From Petunia secreta (Eukaryota; Streptophyta; Magnoliopsida; Solanales; Solanaceae), in assembly GCA_029990175.1 (NCBI GenBank), contig JARKIP010000035.1:21007501-21071500 (forward strand): 64,000 bases of DNA, written 5' to 3'. The notes below the pieces were generated by a model. The model saw nothing but the letters and a program-made list of their open reading frames with translations, ran no database searches and had not been told where the DNA came from. Both the position numbers and the translations under genes were made by a program. Position 1 is the first letter of the stretch. Each line of letters begins with the position of its first letter. Positions 33,564-44,574 of this stretch are shown piece by piece.

Positions 33564-35231
33564 GGAAAGATACGCTGAAAACCCTTAATCCATCATTCGC
33601 TTCGGCCTCAGGAAAGAAATAACGTGCCCCATGGGTGACAAATAAGAGCATTGTCGTACCACTGGTGCTGAACCAGGAAGAGATAACTAAAGAGACTTGG
33701 CATAACAATCCAAGGTGGCATGACATGAGGCTAGTTAATCCATGCCGATAATGACATAAAAGACAACAATATCTAACACCAGAAGGTCCCCCTAGGTCTC
33801 ACAACCCCCAAAAGACACTGTACAAGCTGGATAAACTTGATCCACCACAATCGTGTCTCCGATAGGAGTAGAAACACATAATAGATCATTGAGACACATG
33901 TAGTTAACGTGAAATCTCGCAGAAAAATAAGGAGAAACATAGGAATAGGTAGATTCTAGATCCACCAAAGAATATGGATCTCGACCAAAAAAAACTAAAG
34001 TACCTGTAACAATAGGTAGAGATGCCTCGGCATCCTGCTTAGCTGGAAATGCATATTGCTATCTCTGCTGTTGAGCTGAGCCGCCACTCTAGAACCACCT
34101 CTAGAGGGACCACTAGAACCATGCCCACAACCTCTTTCAGGCGATGGTGCACGTCGAGCTGGCTGAGACCCCGAAAGGGCAACTTGAGGCTACTGCTGCA
34201 TAGGCCTCGGAGGGCGAGAGAAAAGATAGCTACTACCCTGCTTATGAACATAAGGGCAATCACTTTTATGATGCCCTGGATCACGACAATGAAAACACCC
34301 TAAGCCATACTAGCGCTGCACGAACTACTGATGACTGCTAGGAGGAAACTGAGGCTGACCCTATTGAGGCCCTGATGCGTCCTGAAAACCATGCGTTGGG
34401 AACTGAATTGGCCTAACAGGAGGCATACTTTGGTGCTGATAACTCCTACCTCTAGATGAGGTACTAGAATGCCTTGGACCACGGGATCTCTTACTCTCCC
34501 GCTCTAACTCCTCCATCTCCAATTAGTGATATGCCTCATACCTCCTAGTGATATCAACGACGACATCAAATGGAGTCCTGGCCTCAATCTCACGATCCAT
34601 CTGAAACTGCAAATATGGGGAAAACCTATCAATAAAACGAGGGCTCCTGCACAAGATCTGGAGCATACACAGACATCTCAGAGAACAAAAGCTCATACTC
34701 CAAGACTGACAGGTTACCCTGTCCAATCCTATCAAACTACTTCCTCTTCTCATCCTTCTGACTGCGAGGAAGAAACTTCTCTATAAATTGATGTAAGATC
34801 TCACTCTAGGTCAGCTTAGGCAAGCCCTGCGTTGCTGATCGGAGTGTGGTCTAAGAAGCTAAATCTGGACCCTTAAAGTGGAAGGCAATATACTCAACTC
34901 ATACTCCTCAAGATACCTAAGGGCATAGAATATATTGGCGTCAATCAAGAAACTCACGAGGCTTGTCTGATGTATGACCGAAGAACATCGAAGGATCAAG
35001 TCAGATAAAATTATACAACCTCGACGGATCATCGACCTGATTTGCTACCAAGGATAGCTCACCAACTTGAACAACCAGACGCACAACACCCACTACCTCT
35101 GGAACATAACCACCTAGAGCTACATCTGGAGCTTGAATAGGGGCGCCCTGAGCCTGAGCACCAATATCTACCTCAGCCTGAGGAGCTGCCTGAGGAATAG
35201 GAGCATCTACAACAGCTTGAGGAGCTGCCTG
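33564..35231 (-). pseudogene. gag: Tekay-type gag and protease, degenerate
   Basis: Protease relic at about 33720-34000 (ESTYSYVSPYFSARF, VIIGMD). Gag core from 34753 (SPYLQFQMDREIEARTPFDV) with a basic Ser/Arg tail, then the zinc knuckle CFHCRDPGHHKSDC near 34260-34300. The N-terminal part (34860-35230) is Ala/Gln/Pro-rich with repeated PQAAPQA and the VDDPSRLYNFI motif. Several stops and frameshifts. The N-terminus ends abruptly at the Athila junction. Confidence 0.75.
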
Positions 35232-35871
35232 ATTGGAGCTTCTCGGTCCTCTTCATAATCTAGGACAAGAAAATCAGCAGAGAATGTAAACTTACCAACT
35301 TTAAGCAACACATCCTCCAACTTACCATCAGGGCGAGTGAGTGATCCATCCACCATCTTAAGAGTAACTGAAGAGGGCTTGATTGCTCCTAGCCCTAACT
35401 TTTTGCAAACAGATAGAGGCATGAGATTTATGCTCGCACCCAGATCACACAATGCACCAGTGATAGTATGCCCTCTAATGGTGCAAGGATTACTAAACCT
35501 CCCAAGATCTTGAAAGTTTGGAGGTAGCTTGCTCAAGATTGTGCTACACTCCTCGACTAACTCAACTGTATCTATCTCTTGAGGCTTTTTCTTCTTGACT
35601 AAAATCTCTTTTAAGAAATTCACAAAGGATGGCATCAATTCAAACACATCAGTCAAATGAATGTTAACTTGAAGCTCTTTCAACATACTAACAATTTTTG
35701 ATACTGGGCCACATCCTTCGATGGTATAAGTCTCTGCGGAAATGGTGGAGGCGGCAGAGGTGCCTTTTTTTTCTCTTCTTTCCTCTTTACATTCTCCACT
35801 TTTTCAACTTTTTCTATTTCAGCTCTCTCCTCAGACTTGGCCATCAGCTCTCCACCTTCAATTAAAGTCAC
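35232..35871 (-). pseudogene. pol: Athila-type protease region, truncated
   Basis: The frame from 35686 has ECSTILSKLPPNFQDLGRFS, NPCTIRGHTITGALCDLGAS with the Asp-Leu-Gly active site, and FSADFLVLDYEEDREAPI, after which the sequence changes to Tekay gag. The preceding frame 35871-35680 is a charged linker (VEKVENVKRKEEKKK) with a Pro run. A frameshift separates the two. Confidence 0.8.
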
Positions 35872-35963
35872 TGCAAGATATTCTCAGGCCCTTTTCTAAC
35901 AGTACTCGATCCAGCATCACCAGGGGGTGCTCCATGTTGTCTAGAATTTGTAGCGCCCACCAA

Positions 35964-37076
35964 CTACCCCAACTGGTGCTCCAGGGTCTTTTGAGCATTG
36001 ACAAGATCTTGTATGGCATGTGCATGGGCTGCAGTGTCAGCTATCATTCTCTGCTGGCCTGCCATTAGCTGCTTTAGCATATCTTCAACTGAATTGCTAA
36101 CCTGCTGTGGTGGAGCTGGAAGTGGTTGGTAATTATTTGGGGCTCTCATATGTCCTTGATAATAAGCATTACCAAACTGATTTTGACCCTGCGGCCTGTT
36201 TTGATTACCCACGTAATAAACTAACTCTGGATTAGAGGAGCAAACCTCTGTAGCATGATCTTGACCACAAACCTCACAAAAACTCTGGAGTTGTTGCACT
36301 GGAGCTACTGGTTGCTGAGTCTTTAGCTTGCTGATTTGGTTGGAAATGGCGTCCATCTTTGCATTCAATGCTGAGATTTCATCTAATTGAAGTACCCCAG
36401 CAGCCTTTTGAGTAGTAGCTCTAGCATCACCCTGCCAGTCAGAATTGCTCTGCGAGAATTTATCTAGTAACTTATAAATCTGGTCAAAGTTTAAGGCCAG
36501 TACTTGGCCTCCAGCAGCAGCATCTACCACGATCTTAGTAGGCGCAGTCCACCCCTCAACAAAAATATGTGTCAGAACCTCATTTGATTAGTTATGGTGT
36601 GGAAAATCTCTCAGTAAAGCTTTAAACCGCTCCCAGGCTGAATACAAAGACTCTCATTCTCTCTGTCGAAAGGACATAATTTCACTCCTCAGTCGGGCTG
36701 TCTTGGCAGATGGATAAAACTTAGCTAAGAACTTCTTAGCCAAATCATCAAAAGTAGCGATAGACCCAGGCTTTTCAGCCTTTAACCACTTCCTTACTGC
36801 CCCAATCAGTGAAAACGGGAACAATGTCAAGCGAACATAATCAGGAGGAACTCCCGTCGGTGTATAAGTATCACTGATCTCCAAGAAATTCTGAATGTGT
36901 TACTGCGGATCTTCATGAAGTAATCCACCATATTGCGCAGTCGCATGCAGCAACTGAATCATGTCGGGCTTAATCTCAAAGTGACCAGTGATTGCAGGCT
37001 TAACTATGCTAGACGCTACCCCCTCCAAGCTGGGGAGAGCAACATCTCGCACAGCTAAGGTGCGTTCTTCTGCCAT
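35964..37076 (-). pseudogene. gag: Athila-type gag
   Basis: The start at 37076 (MAEERTLAVRDVALPSLEGV) is the first ATG after the primer site. The capsid motifs follow in one frame (FEIKPDMIQLLHATAQYGGL, YVRLTLFPFSLIGAVRKWLK, KFLAKFYPSAKTARLRSEIM). The knuckle is CEVCGQDHATEVC (36240-36280 region). Three in-frame stops, near 36900, 36651 and 36587, kill it; otherwise the frame is continuous to 35964, followed by a C-terminal coiled segment. Confidence 0.85.
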
Positions 37077-37194
37077 TCCTGTAGGTAAAGATCAAGCAGG
37101 ACCTAAAACCTGAAACAACACAAAACTCAAAACAAAAATAAAATCTGAATAAAAAATAATAAAATGTTCAAAAAGAAATCAGTCAATTGTTTAG

Positions 37195-37211
37195 TCCCCG
37201 GCAACGGGCCA
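37195..37211 (-). other. Primer binding site (tRNA-Asp type)
   Basis: The minus strand reads TGGCCCGTTGCCGGGGA, close to the tRNA-Asp-type site used by Athila elements (TGGCGCCGTTGCCGGGGA). Confidence 0.8.
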
Positions 37212-37217
37212 AAAACT

Positions 37218-38580
37218 TGTTGCTCCCAAGTATACGTAGTCGACAGGTAATAAAGTGATATGTAGAGTATCGTTCCCACGAAGACTATTCAGGCTGGACT
37301 CCTAACAAACAATTTCTTAACAACTATTCAGGGTTCTTTTCCAATAGTGAGAATATTATCAACTACAAAAATAGTAATTAAAATGGTAGAAGTGAATTCA
37401 AACAATGGATCAAAAATTGGTTGTTATCAGTAATAAAGATACGGTCCAGGATTGGAGTTGCGACCAATCCAGTTGAGTTATCCTGTTGATTCCACTTCTT
37501 AAGTCCCAAGATTGCTAACTAACAGGTCAATTGTACCCGTAAAAACCTGTCGATTCTTCACGGTCTATGCAAGCTACTCTAACGCCTATATGTCTATTGA
37601 GTTAAATCACATGTACGCATTAACGAACTCTGTATTTAGCTAAGCAAGGTGAATAGGTATATGTCTATCATACCCACAAATTGATTCCCCAATGCCCAGG
37701 TTCACAATCAAGTCCTATTCTTTCTTATGTGCGTTCATAAATTCCCTTTATCGAGTTCAATCTAAGAACCGTAGATAGTGTTCAATTATTCGGCCGTTAT
37801 AATCAAACAATTATGATCAAGAAAGAATAAACAATCTGTAATTGGAATTCAATTCATGGAAATCGACATTCAAACCTAAACCTTCATGAATTCTCTCTAA
37901 CCCTAGAACGATATATTTAGCTACGCTTACTCATAATAAAAACACAAGGATTTTATGAAATAATGAAATAATGATGTAATAAATTAATGGAAGGAAGAAA
38001 AATCCTTGTTCAAGATGTTATGAGCTCTCAAATTTGCTCCAAAGTCTGAACTTTTCCTCAAAAACTAAGTAGAAGAGTATTTATAATATTTACAAAAGCC
38101 TAGCAATTAGTTACGCCTAAGCCTAGACAAAATAGGAAATCCAAAAACGCTCCAGGGGCACTATAGCTAGCGCCCCGTGCCTCAAACCGCGTGGAACCAA
38201 GCAGAGGACGTCGAATCTTGCACGTAACGGCCATACCTCGCGTCCCAAATCGCGGAAGAAAGTTAGGCGTTGCAGTGGGCGCCCCGCGGGCCAAACCACG
38301 CTCACACTGGGTGCCCCGCGGGCCAAACCGCGCCAGGCTAATTTCTCTGCTTTCGTCGTTCGCAGCTTGCTTCGTTCCGTGCCTTCGCGTGCTCAATCCA
38401 ATTCTCAATCCAAATTCAATCTTTTCTTGCTTGATTATGCTCTTCAAAACTCCAATTGCACCTCAAAACATCCTACAAGTCACACGACACAAAATCAGTA
38501 CAAAATCACATTCGTCAACTAGGAAACGGGCGAATAAAGTACTCAAACGTGAGGAAATATTAAGAAATATAGGTGTAACA
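37218..38580 (-). repeat. 5' LTR of the Athila-type element
   Basis: On minus it starts TGTTACACC at 38580 and ends GGGAGCAACA at 37218, six bases before the primer site. The length of 1363 bp and the TG...CA ends suit the family. There is no second LTR to confirm the outer end. Confidence 0.7.
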
Positions 38581-41379
38581 TTCCAAACAACACAAAGCTT
38601 AGCAACCAACACCTTCCAAGACACGCCAACAACCAGCAACAAGAACCAACAACAACCAACACCTTAAACTTCACTTTTAACTTTCTGCTTCCTTCTTCTT
38701 TTCAATCTATTTTCTTTTCTTTTTTCCCTACCTCTCTCAACTATGTTTGATATTTTTCCCTCAATTTTCAGATCTTATGTTCCCTAATTTACTTTTAGAG
38801 TAGAAAGAAGCGTGTTCTTAATGTGTTTTTAAATCATCTCCCCCTTTAAATGAGAGATAAACTATATTAGCTAGCCAAAAGAAGGCAAAAGATGGTAGTT
38901 GGGGTAGACACATACCCCCTACTTGAGTACCCCATTGTCAAGTCATCTATTTTCTTCAAAGTACGGCTGCTGCAGCTGCCTATTCCAACATTTTCAGCCA
39001 CTCTTCATGTCTTTCAAAGCTGAAAAATACGATTTTCCAATAATAGGACAACCTATGGGATGGGTTAATTGAGTCTAATGGGCTCAAATATATCAAATAA
39101 AAGCCAAAATCCTACTTAAAAACCTACTACTAAACATAGCACAATAAACAGTCCAAAAGTAACTTAAAACTAAATCTAGACATGGTGCAATTGAAGACAA
39201 AAGATTCAGAACATAAAAGGGAAAATTATTGAGCATCTTGGTACCCCAACCATGGCCAAAACATATTAAAAAATTAAATCCCATCCCATGGGTGAGTTCA
39301 AGCTCATATAAGTCCAAAATAGCCAAAAAAGATCATTTGAATTCAATTTTTGGCTAACATCCTTCCCAAGCTTAACATGTAACTAAACTTCAAAGCTGTC
39401 AAGCTCCGAAAAGCATCTCGTGCTTGACAATTCTATGCAAAACATTAAGAGCAATTCATGCCTACAGATTCAAAAAAAATATTTTAGATCACTTTAAACT
39501 TGACTAAAACTAATAACAAGGAACCAACAATCCTCAAGTTTTACTGGACAACGAATAAGTACCCAAACCAAAACAAATGTACACTTGAGCTAATTAATAA
39601 TAGACGCTTCATTTTGACAGTATTCAAGCTAAACAGGTTTGACAAAAGATGTCAACATTCATTCACCAATCATACCTCCCACTAAATGATAACAGGGATC
39701 AGCATAAATGTTGAGACCCATCACGAACTCTCACACTCTTTAGTAACAGATTAGCATAGATAGTTATTCTACTCCAGAAAACTCACAACTTTCACATTTG
39801 AAAACAAGGAACCAAAGACTTCTGTTAACTCAAAAGATCTATTTATGCTCACTTGAACAATATAATATGAAGTTATCTACACAATGTTTCTGAACACATA
39901 GGTACTGTGGACTCAAACCAGGTCGCTCATTGATACTACAACACAACCAAACATATCATGTAACTCACACAAATTAATCACTAGTTAAAAAGGAAGTAAA
40001 CAACATAAACAAAAACCAAACTGCTTACTTTCACATTCAGATACATTAACATATTCCTCTTTACAAAGTTTTAACTAAACTATCAATATTTTTACTAAAC
40101 TAAGCATGTATTAACATTAAATACAGAAAAAGAAAAAGCACAAAGGGGGTTCCTTGCTGACCTATAAAGCTAATGCAAAGATGTCTCTCCGTCGCCAAGT
40201 TGTCACCACCATGCCGGTGCCACAACTGCTCCGGTGCCCGAGCTAATTCCACCAACACTGCCTAAACGCTACAACAACATCAACACCATCAAGCTGATTT
40301 GAATCACCATCAGCTTTCAAAATGCTATTACCAAAAACTCACAACATCAAGCCTGCCCTGCGCCATCACAACCACTAAAGTTTTAAATCACAAACCAAAA
40401 TCATTACATCTCCGTCCCTGTAACACTACTGCCTAAGAAGCCACCATCAAACAAACCATACACATGAACATCCCATTGCACTAACACAGCCCCCACAAGC
40501 TAACGAGCAAAAACTTCACCTTTACAGCTCCCATTCAAAAATAATTGAACATAACAGCACCTCAAACGCCATTGCCACCAAAAATCCACCCAAACAGCCC
40601 CCAGTTAACTGCGCCAAAAACCCCCAAAAAGAAAAGGGGAAGCGGGAGGGTTTTCATGATGAAATTATCTTCACAAAACTGTAGAAGAGAGTGAGACGAA
40701 GAGGCAAAATCAAGATATTACCAAAAAAAGTAAAAGTTCACCAGATTTAGTGCTTGACCGCCACTTCAAAGCCCGATCTACACCAAACGGTTGAGAATTT
40801 AGAAAATAAATAGCAGAAATGGAAAGAGGAGGTGAAAAGAAGTCTGGGCATGTATTTTATATATTTTCGGCCACCGGCAGCGGTGATCTGATGGTGGCTG
40901 ACGGCAGCTCTGCGGTGGAAATACGGTGGATAGGTTGCGGTTGTTCTTTTCTGGTGGGGATGAGTATTTTTCTGCATGTCCCTTAGTGTGTATATCAGAA
41001 GAAAAGAGAGATTTAGGTTTATATAGAAAGGGGAAATAGGTCGGGTCAGGAGCTTGGGCTAGCCTATATTTTCATGGTCCAATGCCAATGAATTCAAATC
41101 ATAGCCCAACAATAAGCCAACATTATAAACTAACTAAGAATAATTAAGTTTTAACAATTAAAATCTGAACTAATCACAAATAAACACAATTAAACCATGA
41201 AGAACACAATTAGATAATTAAATATTAAGAAAATATTTTTTGTAATTTTAATAATTTTCTTCAAGCTAAACTATATAAAATCAACACAAATCTAAAAAAA
41301 ATTAGGCAAGAAAATCCTAGGAAATAAACACGACTATTTTAATGCAATTTTTTTTTCGTGCCAAAATTAGGTGATTACA
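38581..41379 (-). repeat. Probable Tat/Ogre-type LTR, minus strand
   Basis: The right end, read on minus, is TGTAATCACCTAATTTTGGC, which resembles the start of the Ogre LTR at 55145 (TGTTGACACCCAATTTTGTC). No gene is seen in the 2.8 kb. The interior is pyrimidine-poor and rich in CACC/AACA words on plus. It abuts and interrupts the gag at 41380. The left end is not resolved. Confidence 0.4.
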
Positions 41380-42125
41380 GGTTGTTGTCATTTAGACCTC
41401 TATAGAAGGTCTCCAATAGAACTCTATCCGAAAAATTATGACCGGGGCGCGCATGGATGAGCTTTGAAAACCTTTCCCAAGCCTTGTGCAAAGGCTCTCC
41501 AACATGTTGTTGGAAATAGTATATGTTGTCCCTCAAATCCAAAAACTTGCCAGGTGGAAAATATTCATTAAGGAACGCTTTCACCAATTCTTCCGAGGTG
41601 TGAATACTCTTTCTAGGCAAACCATCCAACCATGTCCTAGCCTTCCCCTTCAGAGAAAATGGGATAGCCTAAGGCGGAAAGCATCATCGGTCACACTAAC
41701 ATGTCGATTTAGAGTGAAAATCTCAAGGAATATTTGGAGACGCTTGTTTGGGTCGTCATCTTCTTCACCCCCAAATAAACCTTGGTTGTCAAGTGAGTTC
41801 ATAGCAGCTGGTGGTAATTGAAAAGTAGCAGTGCTCCTAATAGGAGGACGGACAATAGCTCCGGCATAACCATCATCATTTGTAGTTTCCCTTCTCACAT
41901 TCATTCTTGCTCTAGCCCCTTAAGCTTGGGCACATGGTTGAACATTTGGAACACCATCCACTTGATCCGTCGGTAGGTCAAGTATCTCAACATTATCATC
42001 ATTATTCTACCCAAGATCCTCAACATTGTCATTGGATGGAAGGGGTGGTGGTGGGGTGGTCCACCTCCCATAATTGGTGGTGGAGACGCACCTCTCTCAT
42101 TTGGTACTAGTACTCCTGGTGGCAT
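41380..42125 (-). pseudogene. gag: Ty3/gypsy gag fragment, Athila-like
   Basis: Pieces in three frames: a Gly/Pro-rich N-terminus at 42125 (MPPGVLVPNERGASPPPIMG), then 41904-41650 (FQLPPAAMNSLDNQGLFGGE) and 41629-41375 (LVKAFLNEYFPPGKFLDLRD, GEPLHKAWERFSKLI, LLETFYRGLNDNN). It is cut after GLNDNN by the next element. Two frameshifts within 750 bp. No knuckle or pol remains. Confidence 0.75.
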
Positions 42126-42471
42126 TTCGTCAAAACACCGACAATACCAAGAAAAACAAAATTAGAAGTGAAAGAAGTAAGGATTAACAAAGTAAGACAA
42201 GAAACTAAACTACTTATACTAAATGGTTAATCCCTATCATATTCCTAGAAATACCCTCTCGGTGTAATTCTAGTATGTTAGGGCTAGAACTAGCATTTGC
42301 AACTACTAATTCATGAGAATTAAAGCATGCAGCGATTAAATAGCCAAAACACAGAAATTAATAATGGTAAGGTGAACTCAATAGCTCAAAATCACAAAAG
42401 TGTCAATATACAAGCACTAGCACCACCAATCTATCTACACATGTTTATAGCGTCAAAATTACACCGACAAG
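42126..42471. other. 5' leader of the gag fragment, no gene
   Basis: Non-coding sequence between the gag start and the hAT MITE. It is probably the leader or LTR of the same element, continuing beyond the MITE at 43541-43820. No primer site recognised. Confidence 0.5.
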
Positions 42472-43342
42472 TAGGGGTGGGCGTTACGTACTTTGGTTCG
42501 GTTTTTTGAAACTTCGGTTCAGTATTTCGATTTTCGGTTCGGTTTGAATTGTAGAAAACCCCGTAATTTTTATACTTCGGTTCGGTTTTTTAGTTTGGTA
42601 CTTCGGTTCGGTACTTCGGTGTTTCGGTTTAAACCAAAGTTTATGGCAACAAAAAAAAAGCCTGAACAAGAAAATTTATAGCTTATGACTAACTAGGATA
42701 ATTTGGTCCCCTCGACCACACTATAATTTGGTCCTCTCACTTTCTCATTTCTTTCAATTTCTTTTAGCTTCAACAAAATTAGTACTAAAAGTATGACTAA
42801 TTACTAGAAATAAAACTATTCACCCCCTTCGTACAGTCTGGTATTATCATGGCGGAGCTTCAATCAGTGATCATACAAAGTTTTATGATAAAATTCAGTT
42901 TTTTGGGTTATGTGGTTCGATTTATAATTACCATTTGTGGACGTTATAAAGTCTCCTGTTTATTAGCACCTCAATATATATGGCGCAGTCTTAGAAGTGA
43001 AGCGTGGAGTTCAAATGAGAAAAATCCTAGAAGGCTACCTGGTACAAAGACGAGGAAGGGCATAATAATAGACAAAATACTTCGAAAAGTAATTGGAATA
43101 TAGGCAAAATAATTAATTAAAGTCATATAAGGAAAAGATAATAGATCCTCTTAGTTCTAGAACAAAATGTACGTAGCCTAAATTACAAAAGGGTTATAAC
43201 AATATTTCTGCTAGTTGATTATTTAGTAACATCTTTCTTTGTTACGAGTGCTTTGCCTTAGGGCAATAATTTTCGTAGTCATAAAAAAGGGGGAAAAAAG
43301 ACCTCTATATTTTAGGTTATACATTAGGAAATATATGGCAAA

Positions 43343-43381
<39 letters not shown>

Positions 43382-43540
43382 ATCGATTTTTTCGGGACCC
43401 GAAATTCCTGATTGCCCGAAACCGAAAACCGAACCGAAAAACTGAAGTTTCAAAATTTCTTAGACCGAACCGAATCGAAATACCGAATTAGTTCGGTTCG
43501 GTTCGGTATTTCGGTTTTTTCAGTTTAGTGCCCACCCCTA
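42472..43540. mobile_element. hAT-type non-autonomous transposon, 1069 bp
   Basis: Ends TAGGGGTGGGC and GCCCACCCCTA are perfect 11-bp inverted repeats. The flanks CCGACAAG (42464-42471 and 43541-43548) are a perfect 8-bp target duplication, diagnostic of hAT. Both subterminal regions hold many TTCGGTTCGG words in opposite orientation. A run of about 30 A is at 43350-43380. No transposase is encoded; frames inside are not genes. Confidence 0.95.
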
Positions 43541-43820
43541 CCGACAAGTCAGGATAATGAAATACAAACCAAATGAACAGAATAATTTAAGCTCATAATC
43601 TCCAAACCCTCGGCTTAATTGATTAACTCTTGCCCCAAAACTTGAGAAATAAACCAAAGATACTTCCAAAATTGTTAAACAGGCCAGTTATATGCAGCCA
43701 ATTTAGCTGAGGTGAAACTTCAATTCTGTCCAAGGCTACCCTGGCGCGACCTTGAGCGATCGCGTCACTAGTGGCTTCTTCGCGCTGAAGACTTTTGCTA
43801 AACCACCGTGATTGCATAGA
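43541..43820. other. Flank of the hAT element, no gene
   Basis: Continuation of the host sequence seen left of 42464, including a GCGCGACCTTGAGCGATCGC segment typical of GC-richer LTR parts. No coding signal. Confidence 0.5.
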
Positions 43821-44574
43821 TGTGGACACTCAATTTTATCCCTCCCTTTTTTTTTTTTATAATCACCTATATTTAATTAAAAGGACAATATTAATTTTTT
43901 CAAATAAATTTGTATTAGATATCAAGCATTTACATGCATAACCCTTATTATTAATCCTCTATTTATATAATACTTACTTAACTGTGAGTATATTATGTAA
44001 TTGCATTATTTAGGCTATTTCTGAGAATACATATCTTAGTTGTGACTATTTGTACAATTTAATGCATTACAGTACCATTTAATAATTATTTGGAGCTATT
44101 TATATTTTATTAGTATTATTTGAGATAATTTATAATTCATTATGATTAAATGAAATTATTTATATTTTTTTATATTTTTGTACTAACTATTTATATTTAT
44201 CGGCATTTTAATTAAATGGTAGCCAATTAAATTTTTTAGTTAATTTTTAGTACACACCGTCCTTTTATCCAGATATATGCCACACAAGCCCTACATAAGC
44301 TTCCACCTAAGCCAAAACTGTCAAATACACACTCCTAGTACATGTACAACTCACTCTAGCATACGATACAACTTCCTTAAACACCTTTTAATTAAATATT
44401 ATCTCATGCACATCAACTATACATATATATAACTACCTAGAGCAATACACACATGTATATACAAGTCCTACATGGTCAAATTTTAGCCCTACATTCATCC
44501 AGTCCGACTGCTTATATTAGTTTTCCCTCTTTTTACTTATAGCCTTCCCTCCACATCAGAAAATTCTAAATCAT
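43821..44574 (+). repeat. Ogre-like LTR, left part (interrupted)
   Basis: It begins TGTGGACACTCAATTTTATC, matching 17 of the first 20 bases of the Ogre LTR at 55145. It is interrupted at 44574 by the Tekay-type element and continues at 53749. The inside is AT-rich and non-coding. Confidence 0.55.

Larger units (their letters stand above)
30832..35231 (-). mobile_element. Tekay/Del-type gypsy element, 3' portion with large pol deletion
   Basis: From the junction at about 35231 downward on minus: gag N-terminus, gag with zinc knuckle, protease, first part of RT joined directly to late integrase, C-terminal region, polypurine tract, 3' LTR. The 5' LTR and primer site are missing because the 5' end is replaced by an Athila-type element. 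Conserved after pol is the TCGAGGACGAA motif (plus strand near 32610), typical of these elements. Confidence 0.85.
35232..38580 (-). mobile_element. Athila-type gypsy element, 5' portion
   Basis: On minus: a 1.36-kb LTR (38580-37218), tRNA-Asp-type primer site, gag and the start of the protease. It breaks off inside the protease at 35232, where it is joined to the Tekay-type element. RT, integrase and the 3' LTR are missing. Confidence 0.85.

Noticed and set aside
42493..42681. Frames of about 60 codons inside the hAT element
   Set aside because: They are made from TTCGGTTCGG repeats on either strand and have no domain.
43350..43380. Poly-A run as the tail of a retroposed transcript
   Set aside because: It is internal to a hAT element with intact ends and target duplication, and no target duplication surrounds the A run itself.
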